The position numbers were made by a program, and so were the translations under genes. Shown one piece after another: positions 56,859-63,898 of a DNA stretch of 64,000 nt. How positions within the stretch are numbered: position 1 is the stretch's first letter; each line of letters begins with the position of its first letter. The DNA is from Flavobacteriales bacterium (lineage in GTDB: Bacteria > Bacteroidota > Bacteroidia > Flavobacteriales_D > Crocinitomicaceae): assembly GCA_947449575.1 (NCBI GenBank), contig CANFRV010000008.1:57344-121343 (forward strand), written 5' to 3'. The notes beneath the pieces were generated by a model, which was not told the origin of the DNA, did no database searches, and was given only the letters and a program-made list of their open reading frames with translations.

Positions 56859-57521
56859 ATGAAAAACAAAAAAACAATTTACCACTTCGTGGTTGATCAA
56901 AGTGGTTCAATGTCAGGTTCTGAAGGACCGACAATCGAAGGATTTAATTCTCAGTTGAAAACTTTACAACAATTAAAAAAGGAACATCCAGATAATGAAT
57001 ACATTGTTTCAGTTACTTACTTCGAAGATGAAGTAATGGACATTGTGAAATTTGCTTCAATCGAGGAAATTCAAATGTTGTCTAGAGAGAATTTCCGACC
57101 TGGAGGATTAACTGCCTTGTATGATGGCATTGGTAAATCGATTGAATCTATCAGAAGAAACTATGACCATGAAATCAGAGAAAACTTAGCATCAGTTGTT
57201 ATGGTCATTTTGACTGATGGAGGAGAAAATGCCTCTATTTTCTACAGACAAAATGTTATTGCTGAAATGATAAAGGAATTGGATGCAACAGGCAAGTGGA
57301 TCTTTAGCTTTTTAGGTGCTGATTTGGACGCTGTTCAGGCCTCTGATAATTTAAATATTCGTCGAGAAAACATCGTTTCATTCAGTAAGGAAAATTATGC
57401 TGGAATTATGGGTCAAATGTCAAAATCTATACGAAACTATGAGTCAATGAAGTCTTCTGGTTTTATGAAACCAGACCTTTTCGACGATATTGACAATAAA
57501 GATCAACGAACAAAAAAATAA
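56859..57521 (+). CDS. von Willebrand factor A domain protein
   Basis: A 220-residue single vWA domain without signal or TM, so probably cytoplasmic. The metal-ion-dependent adhesion site is complete: D13-x-S15-x-S17 in FVVDQSGSMSGSEG, a Thr in GGLTALYDG near residue 86 and Asp in VILTDGGEN near 120. Short soluble vWA proteins bind partners through the metal and often occur with MoxR-type ATPases or TerY systems; neither is present here. Second gene of the copy 3 operon. Confidence 0.85.
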   Translation: MKNKKTIYHFVVDQSGSMSGSEGPTIEGFNSQLKTLQQLKKEHPDNEYIVSVTYFEDEVMDIVKFASIEEIQMLSRENFRPGGLTALYDGIGKSIESIRRNYDHEIRENLASVVMVILTDGGENASIFYRQNVIAEMIKELDATGKWIFSFLGADLDAVQASDNLNIRRENIVSFSKENYAGIMGQMSKSIRNYESMKSSGFMKPDLFDDIDNKDQRTKK

Positions 57522-57529
57522 AAAAATAC

Positions 57530-57558
57530 GGTTACCTTTTTATGAAAATAGTATTAAT
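57530..57558 (+). promoter_or_regulatory. Shared GGTTACC promoter element, copy 4
   Basis: GGTTACCTTTTT, ten bases, TATTAAT; 28 bases before the ATG at 57587. Confidence 0.8.
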
Positions 57559-57586
57559 GGTTATAAACTTCTAAAAACAATTTAAC

Positions 57587-57772
57587 ATGAAATCAGCAGC
57601 AATTTTTGTAACAGCAATCGCAACAATTATTTTTTTATTTACCTCTTACCAATTGACCTATGATCCTATCGGCAGATCAACTAAAGATGGAATGCTCCTT
57701 TTCAACTTTATGATTTGGTATACCCTACCTGGAATTTTGTGGGTAATTTATTTTGTAAGAAATAAAAAGTAA
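57587..57772 (+). CDS. Small two-TM membrane protein
   Basis: A 61-residue protein with two hydrophobic segments (SAAIFVTAIATIIFLFTSY and LFNFMIWYTLPGILWVIYFV) and a short polar loop. Its own copy of the shared promoter argues that it is a real gene. Unknown function. Confidence 0.65.
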   Translation: MKSAAIFVTAIATIIFLFTSYQLTYDPIGRSTKDGMLLFNFMIWYTLPGILWVIYFVRNKK

Positions 57773-57778
57773 AATCTT

Positions 57779-57807
57779 GGTTACCTTTTTACAAAATGAA
57801 TATAAAT
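57779..57807 (+). promoter_or_regulatory. Shared GGTTACC promoter element, copy 5
   Basis: GGTTACCTTTTT, ten bases, TATAAAT; 19 bases before the ATG at 57827. It overlaps an upstream in-frame ATG at 57806, which therefore cannot be the start. Confidence 0.8.
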
Positions 57808-57826
57808 GTATATAAAACTTAAAATT

Positions 57827-58045
57827 ATGAAAAAATTGATTAAAAAAGTAACGATTGGATCCCTACTGATTCTATCGAGTGTAACGTTGTTTTCTTTTAA
57901 CAACTTTAATGAAAACACAACAAATCAACAAGAGCAACCTACTGCTTGTAAACATGGCCAATGCCAGGCAACAGCTTTATCAACCGGTAATCGTTGTTTA
58001 CATTGTGTTTCTAATGCTGGCGACAGTTATTGTTGGCAACATTAA
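57827..58045 (+). CDS. Small secreted cysteine-rich protein
   Basis: 72 residues from the ATG at 57827 with a signal peptide (LIKKVTIGSLLILSSVTLF). The mature C-terminus has a compact Cys/His pattern, CKHGQCQATALSTGNRC then CVSNAGDSYCWQH, like the short zinc-binding-like CWQH domains that recur in Bacteroidota phage and mobile-element proteins. It opens an operon of four genes under copy 5. Confidence 0.7.
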   Translation: MKKLIKKVTIGSLLILSSVTLFSFNNFNENTTNQQEQPTACKHGQCQATALSTGNRCLHCVSNAGDSYCWQH

Positions 58046-58078
58046 TTATTTAATAATAAACCTTTAAAAATTAAAATT

Positions 58079-58390
58079 ATGAAAAAGTTATTTATTACCC
58101 TATCCCTTGCTTTTGTAGCAAGCTTCTCATTCGGACAAACAACGGTTCACGTAAATGGTTACTATAGAAGCAATGGAACATATGTTCAACCTTATTACAG
58201 AACAAGTCCCAACAATACAGTATTTGATAATTGGAGCACTAGTCCAAATGTAAATCCTTATACAGGTGAAATAGGAACTAAACATTTTGATAATAACTAC
58301 AATAACCAAAATAACAATATTTACATTCCTGATCCTGTAAGAACAACTAATTCATTATTTCAACAGAATCAACTTTTTTCTCCAAGATAA
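58079..58390 (+). CDS. Small secreted protein with YxRSNGTYV motif
   Basis: A 103-residue protein with signal peptide (MKKLFITLSLAFVASFSFGQ). The mature part begins VHVNGYYRSNGTYVQPYYRT and continues PNNTVFDNWSTSPNVNPYTG, a conserved motif seen in many small secreted proteins of diverse bacteria. The tail is Asn/Gln-rich. Function unknown. 33 bases after the cysteine-rich gene. Confidence 0.75.
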   Translation: MKKLFITLSLAFVASFSFGQTTVHVNGYYRSNGTYVQPYYRTSPNNTVFDNWSTSPNVNPYTGEIGTKHFDNNYNNQNNNIYIPDPVRTTNSLFQQNQLFSPR

Positions 58391-58428
58391 TTAATGATTC
58401 AATTTAAAAACTTTAAAAATTAACGATT

Positions 58429-58941
58429 ATGAAATTATTCGAAAAAACAATAAACAATAAAAGTTTGAAAGATAAAATTGAAGATATTTTAAAAATTGAA
58501 AAATTAAAATTCTTCGAAATAATAGAAAACAACAATCAAGTAGTTCTTGAACTAAAAATGAGATTAGAGATTGGATTAATAGATTGTTATGTCGACATAA
58601 GGGAAAAAGCGAATCTTGTTAAAATTAAATCCATAACTTCAATTCGTTTACCAGAAAATAAAAAAAATGAAATATCAAATTACTTAAATATTGCAAACAA
58701 CATGCTATCATTTGGGCACTTTGAATTAGAATACATTAATGGTGACATCCATGTTGTAACATATTTTCTTTGCGAAGATCTTGAAAAAGACCTGACAGAA
58801 ATATTTAAGCGGAATCTTTACACCAACTTCAACATAATGGACTATTATATACCTGGTGTTATGGACATAATTTATAAAGATATTGATGCATTAACTGCTA
58901 TAAATAATGTTAATAATACCTTGAATTATCAATTAAACTAA
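58429..58941 (+). CDS. YbjN-like protein
   Basis: A 170-residue protein without signal peptide. The central section, IRLPENKKNEISNYLNIANNMLSFGHFEL followed by GDIHVVTYF, fits the YbjN/type III secretion chaperone-like fold. Family members are regulators or chaperones. It sits between two secreted-protein genes in the copy 5 operon. The identification is by pattern only. Confidence 0.6.
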   Translation: MKLFEKTINNKSLKDKIEDILKIEKLKFFEIIENNNQVVLELKMRLEIGLIDCYVDIREKANLVKIKSITSIRLPENKKNEISNYLNIANNMLSFGHFELEYINGDIHVVTYFLCEDLEKDLTEIFKRNLYTNFNIMDYYIPGVMDIIYKDIDALTAINNVNNTLNYQLN

Positions 58942-58950
58942 ATTTACGCT

Positions 58951-59379
58951 ATGAAGAAAATTACACTTGTATTTTATTGTCTAATAAGCATTTCCTTATC
59001 AGCTCAAAAATTTACCAAAGAAAAAACATCTTGTTTAAATGCCATTAGTCAAAGTAGTTATAGTTATACTCAACAAAAGGATAATCCCAATGTATATTGG
59101 TATAAAAAATATGATGAATTTGGTGAATGTCTTGTTCAATTAACTTTCGATGCAAATATTTTACGAAAAGTTGTGTTTGGACATACTAGTTCTGAATACA
59201 ATTTAAATAGATATAAAGATCTATTTAAAAGTATAACTTTAGATGAAACTCTATCTTTCGACTGGACAAGTTCTGGCAATGGATATGGAAAAGCTTATAA
59301 CACCAAGTATTTCTCAGGTTTTGCTAATTATGAGTGTGATAAACAGAAATATTTTTTTACTATTTACCCAATTTATTAA
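58951..59379 (+). CDS. Small secreted protein, unknown
   Basis: A 142-residue protein with a signal peptide (MKKITLVFYCLISISLSAQ). The mature part is aromatic-rich with two Cys (residues 28 and about 133) that could pair, and ends in FTIYPIY. Last gene of the copy 5 operon; a strong bidirectional terminator follows. Confidence 0.65.
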   Translation: MKKITLVFYCLISISLSAQKFTKEKTSCLNAISQSSYSYTQQKDNPNVYWYKKYDEFGECLVQLTFDANILRKVVFGHTSSEYNLNRYKDLFKSITLDETLSFDWTSSGNGYGKAYNTKYFSGFANYECDKQKYFFTIYPIY

Positions 59380-59384
59380 TTTTG

Positions 59385-59410
59385 AAAAAAGAGCCAAATG
59401 GCTCTTTTTT
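59385..59410. terminator. Bidirectional terminator
   Basis: AAAAAAGAGCC / GGCTCTTTTTT with a 4-base loop, between the convergent secreted-protein gene (plus) and anti-sigma-like gene (minus). T-runs on both sides. Confidence 0.85.
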
Positions 59411-59411
59411 T

Positions 59412-60650
59412 TTAAATATCTTCTAACTTATCCAATAATACCTCTTCAACTACTTTATTCAATGAACCTTTATCATTCATTTTGATGCTATAATAGGCAT
59501 TTTTTATTTTAATGTAAAATAATTCTAAATTAGTATTTTCCTCATCTTTTATTTTATATATTTCTAGTTGGTTTACATCTATATTTTGATTTGTAAATAA
59601 AGTTACTTTGTTCTTTTCAAAATTATAACTCCATTCCAACTGTTTAATTTTTCTAATTAACCCTTTACAAATAGAATCAGATTGCAACAATGATTTCTTT
59701 GCTAAGTTTTTATCCTTTATATTTAATAAATCAATTTCTTTTTGCTTTTTATTAATAATTAGTCTTTTATTTATTAAATATTTTTCCTTTCTTAAATTAG
59801 ACACTAACTCTATCTGAATCGTCAGTTTTTCTGTAGCATAACCTTGTCCTTCAGATATTTCTTTTATATTGCTACTAATAATTTGAATATCTGATTCTGG
59901 ATCATTAATGTTATTAACATCCGATAAATCAACTGTTTTTGCTAAAATAGTAGAAGAATTATCCTTGTCTAATCTATTATTTTTTGATTGATTATTGGCT
60001 TGATGTCTTGGGTTATTTACATCATCTTTATTAAAAAAGAAAACAGAGATTCCAATTGGAAGAACAACTAAAATTAACATGGCAGCAATTTTAATAGCGA
60101 AGCGCCAATCATTAGTTCTTTTAGGATTATTGATGTTATCTGAAGCAGATATTTTATTATATGCTACTATTTCCTCATCAAATCCTTCAATATCTTGAAG
60201 GATTTTCTTTCGTTCATTTCTTTCTAAATTAGTAATAGCAATTTCAAGTTCTTTTTCTTCAATGATACCTTCGACTTCTATTAAAGTTCGTTTTAAATTT
60301 GTTCTTTCTAAATTATTAATCGAAATTGAAAGGTTTTCTATAAAAATTTTATGTTCCAAAAAAACAATGTTTTTTGAATCAATTAAATATTTTATTGCAG
60401 GATCATTATCTATTTTTTTTTCAATAACTAATTCTGCAAATGATTCTATTAATAGAATTGAAAAATATTGAATCGCTTGGCCATTTTGATTTAATTCATC
60501 ACTAAAAGCTTGAAAATCTTTATTTATTTTATCCTCTTTTAAAATAGACCAAAATAGTGAATCAAAAATTTCATCTGATTTATCGTTGTAAATTGGAAAA
60601 ACACTGATTACAAGCTCCTTAAAAAGAATAAATGAATCATTACTTCTCAT
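59412..60650 (-). CDS. One-TM protein paired with the sigma factor, anti-sigma-like
   Basis: A 412-residue protein with a cytoplasmic N-terminal part of about 175 residues, one TM helix (AIKIAAMLILVVLPIGISVFFF, about 182-203) and a periplasmic C-terminal part rich in Lys, Glu and Asn with coiled-coil character. Its start overlaps the sigma factor's stop by 11 bases. This topology and pairing are those of anti-sigma factors, though no zinc-binding anti-sigma motif is seen, so the role is inferred from context. Confidence 0.6.
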   Translation of the reverse strand: MRSNDSFILFKELVISVFPIYNDKSDEIFDSLFWSILKEDKINKDFQAFSDELNQNGQAIQYFSILLIESFAELVIEKKIDNDPAIKYLIDSKNIVFLEHKIFIENLSISINNLERTNLKRTLIEVEGIIEEKELEIAITNLERNERKKILQDIEGFDEEIVAYNKISASDNINNPKRTNDWRFAIKIAAMLILVVLPIGISVFFFNKDDVNNPRHQANNQSKNNRLDKDNSSTILAKTVDLSDVNNINDPESDIQIISSNIKEISEGQGYATEKLTIQIELVSNLRKEKYLINKRLIINKKQKEIDLLNIKDKNLAKKSLLQSDSICKGLIRKIKQLEWSYNFEKNKVTLFTNQNIDVNQLEIYKIKDEENTNLELFYIKIKNAYYSIKMNDKGSLNKVVEEVLLDKLEDI

Positions 60651-61203
60651 AACTTATGTTTTTTATTGAACAAATCTCTTTTATTGTTTTTTGACAACGT
60701 GATTTTAGATTTTTAACGCTATCACCATTTGAATAATTCATTTCCAGTGCAATATCATCCATAGATTGCTTTTGATAGAAAAATCTGCTTAAAATTTCAT
60801 AACATTTTTCTCCCTTCTCCTTTAATTGAATTAATGCATTTTCAATAATGCTAATTCTTTCCTCCTTAATAGCATTGTAGTCATTCTCATACCAATCATT
60901 AATTGTAGAATCAAACTGATCATTAATACTTAAAAATCTAGAATTTTCTTTATATTTAGTCAATAATTGATTTCTACAGATAGAGTTTAAATATGTTTGT
61001 ATACTGCAAGTCAATTCAAATTTAGGATTTCTTGTATTTTCATATAAAACTATAATAGCATCTTGATAAATATCTTTAATTAAATCATCATCATTATTCA
61101 TTTTACGCATAAAATTTAATGAGTAATCGCGATGGTCATTATAGATTTTAGTGAAAAAGGAATTATCAGACCTCAACTGTACTATTTTTTCTTGATCAGT
61201 CAT
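60640..61203 (-). CDS. Sigma-70 family (ECF-type) RNA polymerase sigma factor
   Basis: A 187-residue sigma factor. Region 2 lies near residues 20-90 (YNDHRDYSLNFMRKMNNDDDLIKDIYQDAIIVLYEN). Region 4 with its HTH is near 130-180 (EILSRFFYQKQSMDDIALEMNYSNGDSVKNLKSRC). No region 3 or 1, as expected for group 4. It is co-transcribed with the anti-sigma-like gene. It is the obvious candidate to read the five GGTTACC-type promoters; its own upstream region has no copy. Confidence 0.85.
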   Translation of the reverse strand: MTDQEKIVQLRSDNSFFTKIYNDHRDYSLNFMRKMNNDDDLIKDIYQDAIIVLYENTRNPKFELTCSIQTYLNSICRNQLLTKYKENSRFLSINDQFDSTINDWYENDYNAIKEERISIIENALIQLKEKGEKCYEILSRFFYQKQSMDDIALEMNYSNGDSVKNLKSRCQKTIKEICSIKNISYEK

Positions 61204-61290
61204 ATCTTAGAAAAATTATATCCAATACAATATTAACTATTAAAGATTTAATCTTTGATGTATTTTAGATTTAATTAATCTTTAAATTAT

Positions 61291-61457
61291 TTATTTTATT
61301 AAATAACTGATTTATCAGTTTAATCTTGTTTAAAAGGGTTTAAGCTATTTTAAGCGCTTTTTCAGAGACTAATCATTATTTTATTAAATAATATCTGAAA
61401 AAGTGGTTATTAAACAAAATAATCAATAGATCGACGATGATTATTTTATTAAATAAT
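61291..61457. repeat. AT-rich near-palindromic repeats with inverted flanks
   Basis: Three copies of TTATTTTATTAAATAA (61291-61306, 61376-61391, 61441-61456). The second is bracketed by the 10-bp inverted repeat CTTTTTCAGA (61357-61366) / TCTGAAAAAG (61394-61403), and the third is followed by CTCTGAAAAA. Confidence 0.65.
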
Positions 61458-61622
61458 CTCTGAAAAAAGGCTTTATTAAATATAATAATCCATAAATTAA
61501 GTAATATAAATCAGCAAGTTAGATCTTTTTTTTGAAAGTGTTTTGCTTGAAAGTAAGTAGCGCCAATTTCTCTTGGCTGCTATGCGCCAAAATTCATTAG
61601 CCTTCGATATTTACTAATAACC

Positions 61623-61778
61623 TCAGATTCTGTATCCAGGTTTTATTGATTTTGTATTTCAACAACTCCACCTTTGAGCAAATTTGCATGAAGAGTCAAC
61701 CTCTTTAATATTGTCTTCAAAATCATTCCAAGTCCAACGTGTAGGATTCCACACAATCAGAGCGAAATTAATGTTTAT
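61623..61778 (-). pseudogene. Decayed fragment, EVE/PUA-like nuclease-associated domain
   Basis: The minus strand reads FALIVWNPTRWTWNDFEDNI, then a Cys-containing stretch ending RWSC, a stop, then in the same frame NTKSIKPGYRI and another stop. The pattern (WNP..W.W, then RWSCGN.K.IK.GDR) recalls the EVE/PUA-like domains of HNH and restriction proteins, with a Gly codon turned into TGA and Asp into Tyr. Family assignment is from memory of the motif; the decay is visible directly. Confidence 0.45.
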
Positions 61779-61782
61779 CTAT

Positions 61783-61827
61783 GATTTCTCGGGATTTCTC
61801 GAATAACTTGAGAAATCCCGAGAAATC
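61783..61827. repeat. Perfect 18-bp inverted repeat with internal GATTTCTCG repeats
   Basis: GATTTCTCGGGATTTCTC (61783-61800) and its exact reverse complement (61810-61827) flank a 9-base spacer. Each arm contains two GATTTCTC units. No T-run follows on either strand, so a simple terminator is unlikely; a protein-binding or nicking site fits better. Confidence 0.7.
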
Positions 61828-61984
61828 TTAAAATTATTAAACTAAGAGGATTTTTTTGTGACTTATTTATCTGAGATTTTAAAGGATTTTAAGGGATTTT
61901 TTTTAGAGATTGGCTTTACTTAAAAACAACTTTCAAATTATCTTAGTAGATAATTTACAGCATAATGTACATCAATCAGCAGCG

Positions 61985-63274
61985 CTATCTTTTCTGTCTA
62001 AACAGATCCTTGACCTTTAATGCTTTTTCTAAAGCATCTAATTTAATATATGTTCTAAAACTTTTTTCAGTTGTGTGCCCACTAAAAGTAATTATAATAC
62101 TCGTATCCCAATTCGCCAAATATTTGAGGGAGCAGAATGTTCTCCGAGCGGTATGTGAAGTAACACAATCATGTTTTAAAAATTCTTTTCTAATCATTTT
62201 TCCACCGACTTTATACTCTTTGACAAAACGAGTATTTATTTTAGCATCTTTGCATATATTTCTTAGTACAGTATTAAATTCAGAAATTCCTATAGGTTTT
62301 AGTATTGGAAAAGTAAAGTTATTTTTTTCTAAAATCTCTTCTAAACGGTCACTAAATGGTATGTAGATTTCACCTTTTCTCCCATTTATATCTTTGGTCG
62401 TTTTTTTTGGACGGTAACAAAGCATTTCGTTTTGTTTGATATTATCAATTGTAAGCTTAGTAAAATCGCTAAAGCGCATTGATGTTTCACAACCAATTAA
62501 AAATAAATCGCGAATTTTATCATCTTCATCAGTTAATTTTAATTTTTGTAGTCTTGACAATTCATCTTCTGTTAAGTACACATTATCTTGTTCTTCTGCA
62601 ATTGTTGGTAAATGCTTTAAATCAAAACGAGAAATTACGTCATTTGCAAAACACCAGTTCAAAAATGATTTAATATTTTTATGTATTTTACCAATTGTAT
62701 TCACTTTTAAACCATAATCGCCTTCAGCATTAACAGCTTCAAATTCTAGATAATAGTCTAGCTTTTCGATTACATTTCCAAGTGTGTTTTTGAACAAATC
62801 AAAATGTAAAGGTGTTCCATGTTTTTCTTCCACCTTTTTCAGATGTTTACGAAGTGATTTATCATAATCTCGAACATCACCTTTAGCAACGACTTTTCGC
62901 TTTTCTTCAACGAATACATTGAAAAACCCCCAAAAGTCATCTTTGTTTTTTGGGCGAATTAATAGATCATCCGAATTGATAAGTTCGTTTTTTAAAATTT
63001 CTGGTTCAGGTTGAATTCCTTTTTCTATGTATTTATTATAAATTCGTTTTAGATTTTGCTCAAGTAATTCTAATTGTATATTAATTTCTTCAGATTCTGG
63101 AATTTCCATCACCTCTTTCACTCTTTGAGTGTTGAAATTCCAATACTTTGGAAGAATACTAAATCCGGTTCCCATTTTTAAACGATTGCTATCATAATTA
63201 AAAATTAAGTTGATGGCAGTTTTTGAGGTAGATTTTATATCTTTTATTTTTAAATTAAAGTTAATTGAAAGCAT
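61985..63274 (-). CDS. Tyrosine recombinase (integrase) of the island
   Basis: A 429-residue phage-type integrase. The N-terminal arm-binding domain starts NFNLKIKDIKSTSKTAINLIF; a SAM-like core-binding domain spans about 110-230; the catalytic domain has Arg in GCETSMRFSDFTKL near residue 265, HTARRTF (HxxR) near 376, GHTTEKSF near 401 and the nucleophile Tyr in FRTYIKLDALEKA near 409. Its 5' end faces the right attachment site. GGGGGTCAGA repeats start about 40 bases upstream. Confidence 0.93.
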   Translation of the reverse strand: MLSINFNLKIKDIKSTSKTAINLIFNYDSNRLKMGTGFSILPKYWNFNTQRVKEVMEIPESEEINIQLELLEQNLKRIYNKYIEKGIQPEPEILKNELINSDDLLIRPKNKDDFWGFFNVFVEEKRKVVAKGDVRDYDKSLRKHLKKVEEKHGTPLHFDLFKNTLGNVIEKLDYYLEFEAVNAEGDYGLKVNTIGKIHKNIKSFLNWCFANDVISRFDLKHLPTIAEEQDNVYLTEDELSRLQKLKLTDEDDKIRDLFLIGCETSMRFSDFTKLTIDNIKQNEMLCYRPKKTTKDINGRKGEIYIPFSDRLEEILEKNNFTFPILKPIGISEFNTVLRNICKDAKINTRFVKEYKVGGKMIRKEFLKHDCVTSHTARRTFCSLKYLANWDTSIIITFSGHTTEKSFRTYIKLDALEKALKVKDLFRQKR

Positions 63275-63316
63275 GTTTCATTTTTTTTAGTAAATATACA
63301 ACTAAAATATTACAAA

Positions 63317-63364
63317 GGGGGTCAGATTTTTAATTTAGGGGGGTCAGATGGGGGTCAGATTAAA
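63317..63364 (+). repeat. Right GGGGGTCAGA direct repeats
   Basis: Three GGGGGTCAGA units (63317-63326, 63339-63348, 63350-63359), the last followed by TTAAA. The 27-base block at 63338-63364 matches 23717-23743 with one mismatch. Candidate recombinase arm sites; they also sit where they could regulate the integrase promoter. Confidence 0.65.
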
Positions 63365-63498
63365 CTTTACTATGCTAGTTATTAGTTGAAATAATTGAAT
63401 TTATAAAAGTTATAAATTACTGTATATAAGTTATTTAGTTATGTAACTTAGACTAATTTAGCGGTCCTAACGAAAAGCCCGAAAACACTGAATTTGAA

Positions 63499-63515
63499 GT
63501 CCCGTACGGACCGCA
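63499..63515 (+). repeat. Right attachment site (degenerate tRNA-Asp 3' end)
   Basis: GTCCCGTACGGACCGCA matches 16 of 17 bases of the tRNA-Asp 3' end at 23608-23624. GCGGTCC at 63461-63467 is an inverted copy of its GGACCGC. No complete tRNA is present here. Confidence 0.65.
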
Positions 63516-63530
63516 CACGGTCAAAAACCA

Positions 63531-63563
63531 ACCCTGTAAATCTTTGATTTACAGGGTTTTTTA
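63531..63563 (+). terminator. Terminator after the right attachment site
   Basis: 12-bp stem ACCCTGTAAATC / GATTTACAGGGT with a TTT loop and a following T-run. It occupies the same position relative to the att-like sequence as the terminator after tRNA-Asp. Confidence 0.8.
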
Positions 63564-63580
63564 TTAAATTATTTTCAACA

Positions 63581-63601
63581 GTGGACGGAACCGTGGACGG
63601 A
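63581..63601 (+). repeat. GTGGACGGA direct repeats, possible arm sites of a second element
   Basis: GTGGACGGA at 63581-63589 and 63593-63601, followed by TTTAAAA. The layout (two GG-rich units about 12 bases apart, then an AT run) parallels the GGGGGTCAGA block at 23717. Confidence 0.5.
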
Positions 63602-63718
63602 TTTAAAAAATAAATTTCTTCATTGTTCTTTAAATATTTGTTAATAAAATTAATCTTAAAGTAAAGGTTAAACGATCAAAAAACTAAAAACACATCCTCT
63701 ATGGCTGGAGGAAATAGA

Positions 63719-63762
63719 AACCCACAAGATGTATCAATATCTTGTGGGTTTTGTTTTTTTTT
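63719..63762 (+). terminator. Terminator hairpin
   Basis: 12-bp stem AACCCACAAGAT / ATCTTGTGGGTT with an 8-base loop, then TTGTTTTTTTTT. No gene was found in the 117 bases upstream, so it may end a small untranslated RNA or belong to the second element. Confidence 0.75.
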
Positions 63763-63791
63763 AGCAAGTTATTTTACTCCTCAGGTTTTTG

Positions 63792-63898
63792 GGATCAAGT
63801 CGAATTGTTGTGGGGAGCTAAAATTTAAGCATAAATATTTGTAAGTCTAAAAAGGAAAAATTCTATGTTTTTCGGATCAAGTCTAAAACTTGTGGGGA
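63792..63898 (+). repeat. Two bipartite direct repeats GGATCAAGTC-N6-TTGTGGGGA
   Basis: Copies at 63792-63816 and 63874-63898 have identical half-sites and the same 6-base spacer, 82 bases apart. This suggests a dimeric DNA-binding protein. No gene is visible between 63516 and 64000. Confidence 0.6.

Larger units (their letters stand above)
61204..61984. other. 780-base non-coding region with repeats and a decayed gene
   Basis: Between the sigma gene and the integrase 3' end. It contains AT-rich repeats (61291-61457), a degenerate ORF on the minus strand (61623-61778) and a perfect 18-bp inverted repeat (61783-61827), listed separately. No intact gene is seen. Confidence 0.7.
23608..63515. 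mobile_element. About 40-kb integrative element at tRNA-Asp
   Basis: The element is bounded by the tRNA-Asp 3' end and its degenerate copy, with a tyrosine recombinase at the right end, an excisionase-like HTH gene at the left and GGGGGTCAGA arm-like repeats just inside both ends. The cargo is a type I restriction-modification operon with extra defence genes, a protease/CHAT cluster, a sigma factor and a decayed IS3 fragment. I see no relaxase, conjugation, phage structural or replication genes, so it is a genomic island that may need help to transfer. Confidence 0.8.

Noticed and set aside
56859..57521. Tellurite-resistance (TerY) type vWA locus
   Set aside because: No TerC, TerD or associated kinase/phosphatase genes are nearby.
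59243..59485. 80-residue plus-strand ORF crossing the terminator at 59385
   Set aside because: Overlaps a secreted-protein gene, a terminator and the end of the anti-sigma-like gene; not plausible.
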